Positions 13,285 to 13,907 of a stretch of DNA of 13,907 nucleotides are shown in pieces (the first letter of the stretch is position 1; every line of letters begins with the position of its first letter). Both the position numbers and the translations under genes were made by a program. Origin of the DNA: an uncultured bacterium (GTDB lineage: Bacteria; Cyanobacteriota; Vampirovibrionia; Gastranaerophilales; Gastranaerophilaceae); assembly GCA_947365485.1 (NCBI GenBank), contig CANAXK010000022.1, positions 1 to 13,907 on the forward strand, written 5' to 3'. The notes under the pieces are model-generated. The model was given only the letters and a program-made list of their open reading frames with translations, was not told where the DNA came from and searched no databases.

Positions 13285-13809
13285 ATGTTGGGTGATGATG
13301 ATATCAAAGGTTCAAATGGCGATTTAAATAATGAAGCATTCGAAGGAATGTTTGAAGAATCAGAAGCAGAGATTCAGGCAGGAAAAGATTTGGGCGACCT
13401 GCCTCATTTCGGGCACCCGACAGGAAACGAGGCTTCCGGCTCCGAGGGCGCTGGTGAAAGCACTGTAACAGTTCAGCCTGTTCAGTTTGCGTCTTTTGAA
13501 GACCTGGATCAGGTTCAGGGGCCTCAAAACCAGAATTTGAATATACTTCTTGACGTAAAACTACAGCTTACAGTAGAGCTTGGTAAAACAGAGCTTCCGA
13601 TTAAGAAGGTTTTGGAACTAACAAAGGGCTCCATTGTAACATTAAACAAGGCTGCAGGCGAGCCGGTTGAGCTTTACGCAAACGGGAAGCTTATTGCATA
13701 CGGTGAAGTTGTTGTTATTGAGGATAATTTCGGGTTAAGGATTACCCACATTACAGACCCTGCAAAACGTTTAAATTCTCTAAACAGCGGAGCCAATAAA
13801 GAAGAGTAA
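13285..13809 (+). CDS. fliN: Flagellar motor switch protein FliN
   Basis: FliN forms the base of the C-ring and helps dock export cargo. The 174-residue protein has an acidic, flexible N-terminal region of about 85 residues and a C-terminal SpoA domain (about 88-166). The domain is recognised from LLDVKLQLTVELGKTELPIK, ELTKGSIVTLNKAAGEPVEL, NGKLIAYGEVVVIEDNFGLR and ITDPAKR. The N-terminal region has no CheC-like phosphatase domain, so it is FliN and not full-length FliY. It follows fliM by 12 bases with GAGAGG upstream of the ATG. It is the last gene before a strong terminator. Confidence 0.95.
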   Translation: MLGDDDIKGSNGDLNNEAFEGMFEESEAEIQAGKDLGDLPHFGHPTGNEASGSEGAGESTVTVQPVQFASFEDLDQVQGPQNQNLNILLDVKLQLTVELGKTELPIKKVLELTKGSIVTLNKAAGEPVELYANGKLIAYGEVVVIEDNFGLRITHITDPAKRLNSLNSGANKEE

Positions 13810-13847
13810 AGAAAAGATTGACTTAAGCTCATATTTAAAGTATTTTG

Positions 13848-13872
13848 AAAGTGTACTCCGGTACACTTTTTT
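13848..13872 (+). terminator. Intrinsic terminator after fliN
   Basis: AAAGTGTAC and GTACACTTT form a nine-base perfect stem around a TCCG tetraloop, and the strand continues with a run of six T (13867-13872). It lies 38 bases after the fliN stop and ends the OmpA-like-fliL-fliM-fliN transcript. Confidence 0.85.
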
Positions 13873-13901
13873 GATATCACAATAAATTTAGGGAAGAGAA
13901 T

Positions 13902-13907
13902 ATGGAT
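13902..13907 (+). CDS. Start of a further gene at the right edge
   Basis: An ATG GAT at the last six bases is preceded by a purine-rich GGGAAGAG at a normal Shine-Dalgarno distance and follows the fliN terminator by 29 bases. Only two codons are present, so nothing can be said of the product. Confidence 0.4.

Noticed and set aside
1..13907. CRISPR array, tRNA, rRNA, insertion sequence or prophage
   Set aside because: No spaced direct repeats, cloverleaf-like sequence, transposase or integrase motif, or terminal inverted repeats were seen on either strand.

Overview
The window is AT-rich, densely packed bacterial chromosome with no mobile element, tRNA, rRNA or CRISPR array that I can see. 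The gene content (flagellar fliL-fliM-fliN, an OmpA/MotB-like envelope protein, ComEC, rplS-rbgA, a seven-unit HEAT-repeat protein and a cytosolic PAS-GAF histidine kinase with a cyanobacterial-style core) points to a motile bacterium, most likely with a Gram-negative envelope. The overall style recalls the non-photosynthetic relatives of cyanobacteria (Vampirovibrionia/Gastranaerophilales), but that placement is my inference and is not proven by the sequence.

Layout. The left edge holds the first 35 codons of an acyltransferase-3 gene on the minus strand, divergent from comEC (plus). comEC converges on an unrecognised 482-residue membrane protein (minus), whose sequence shows an internal duplication. 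That gene is divergent from the ribosomal operon rplS-rbgA (plus). Next comes a subtilisin-family protease gene that looks broken: an N-terminal EF-hand segment is separated from the catalytic part by an apparent one-base frameshift and a nonsense codon. Then come tag (3-methyladenine DNA glycosylase I, plus) and a convergent EamA-type transporter gene. The HEAT-repeat gene (minus) follows, ending in a long perfect hairpin terminator, then the histidine kinase (minus). Divergent from the kinase is a flagellar operon (plus): OmpA/MotB-like protein, fliL, fliM, fliN, closed by an intrinsic terminator. The first two codons of another gene follow at the right edge.

How the genes work together. 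FliM and FliN form the switch ring at the cytoplasmic face of the motor, FliL sits at the stator, and the OmpA-like exported protein at the head of the operon is plausibly an accessory motor or envelope part. The FliM here lacks the usual N-terminal CheY-binding peptide. The kinase is divergent from this operon, but no response regulator gene is present. rplS and rbgA are translationally overlapped: RbgA is a GTPase for large-subunit assembly and L19 is a large-subunit protein.

Three structural patterns recur. First, several transcript-initial genes have a good -10 box 6 to 8 bases before the ATG and no Shine-Dalgarno, suggesting leaderless mRNAs, whereas operon-internal genes have Shine-Dalgarno sites. 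Second, both convergent gene pairs overlap by exactly four bases through a palindrome (CTAG, TTAA) that supplies both stop codons. Third, terminators and promoters are compressed into very short intergenic spaces.
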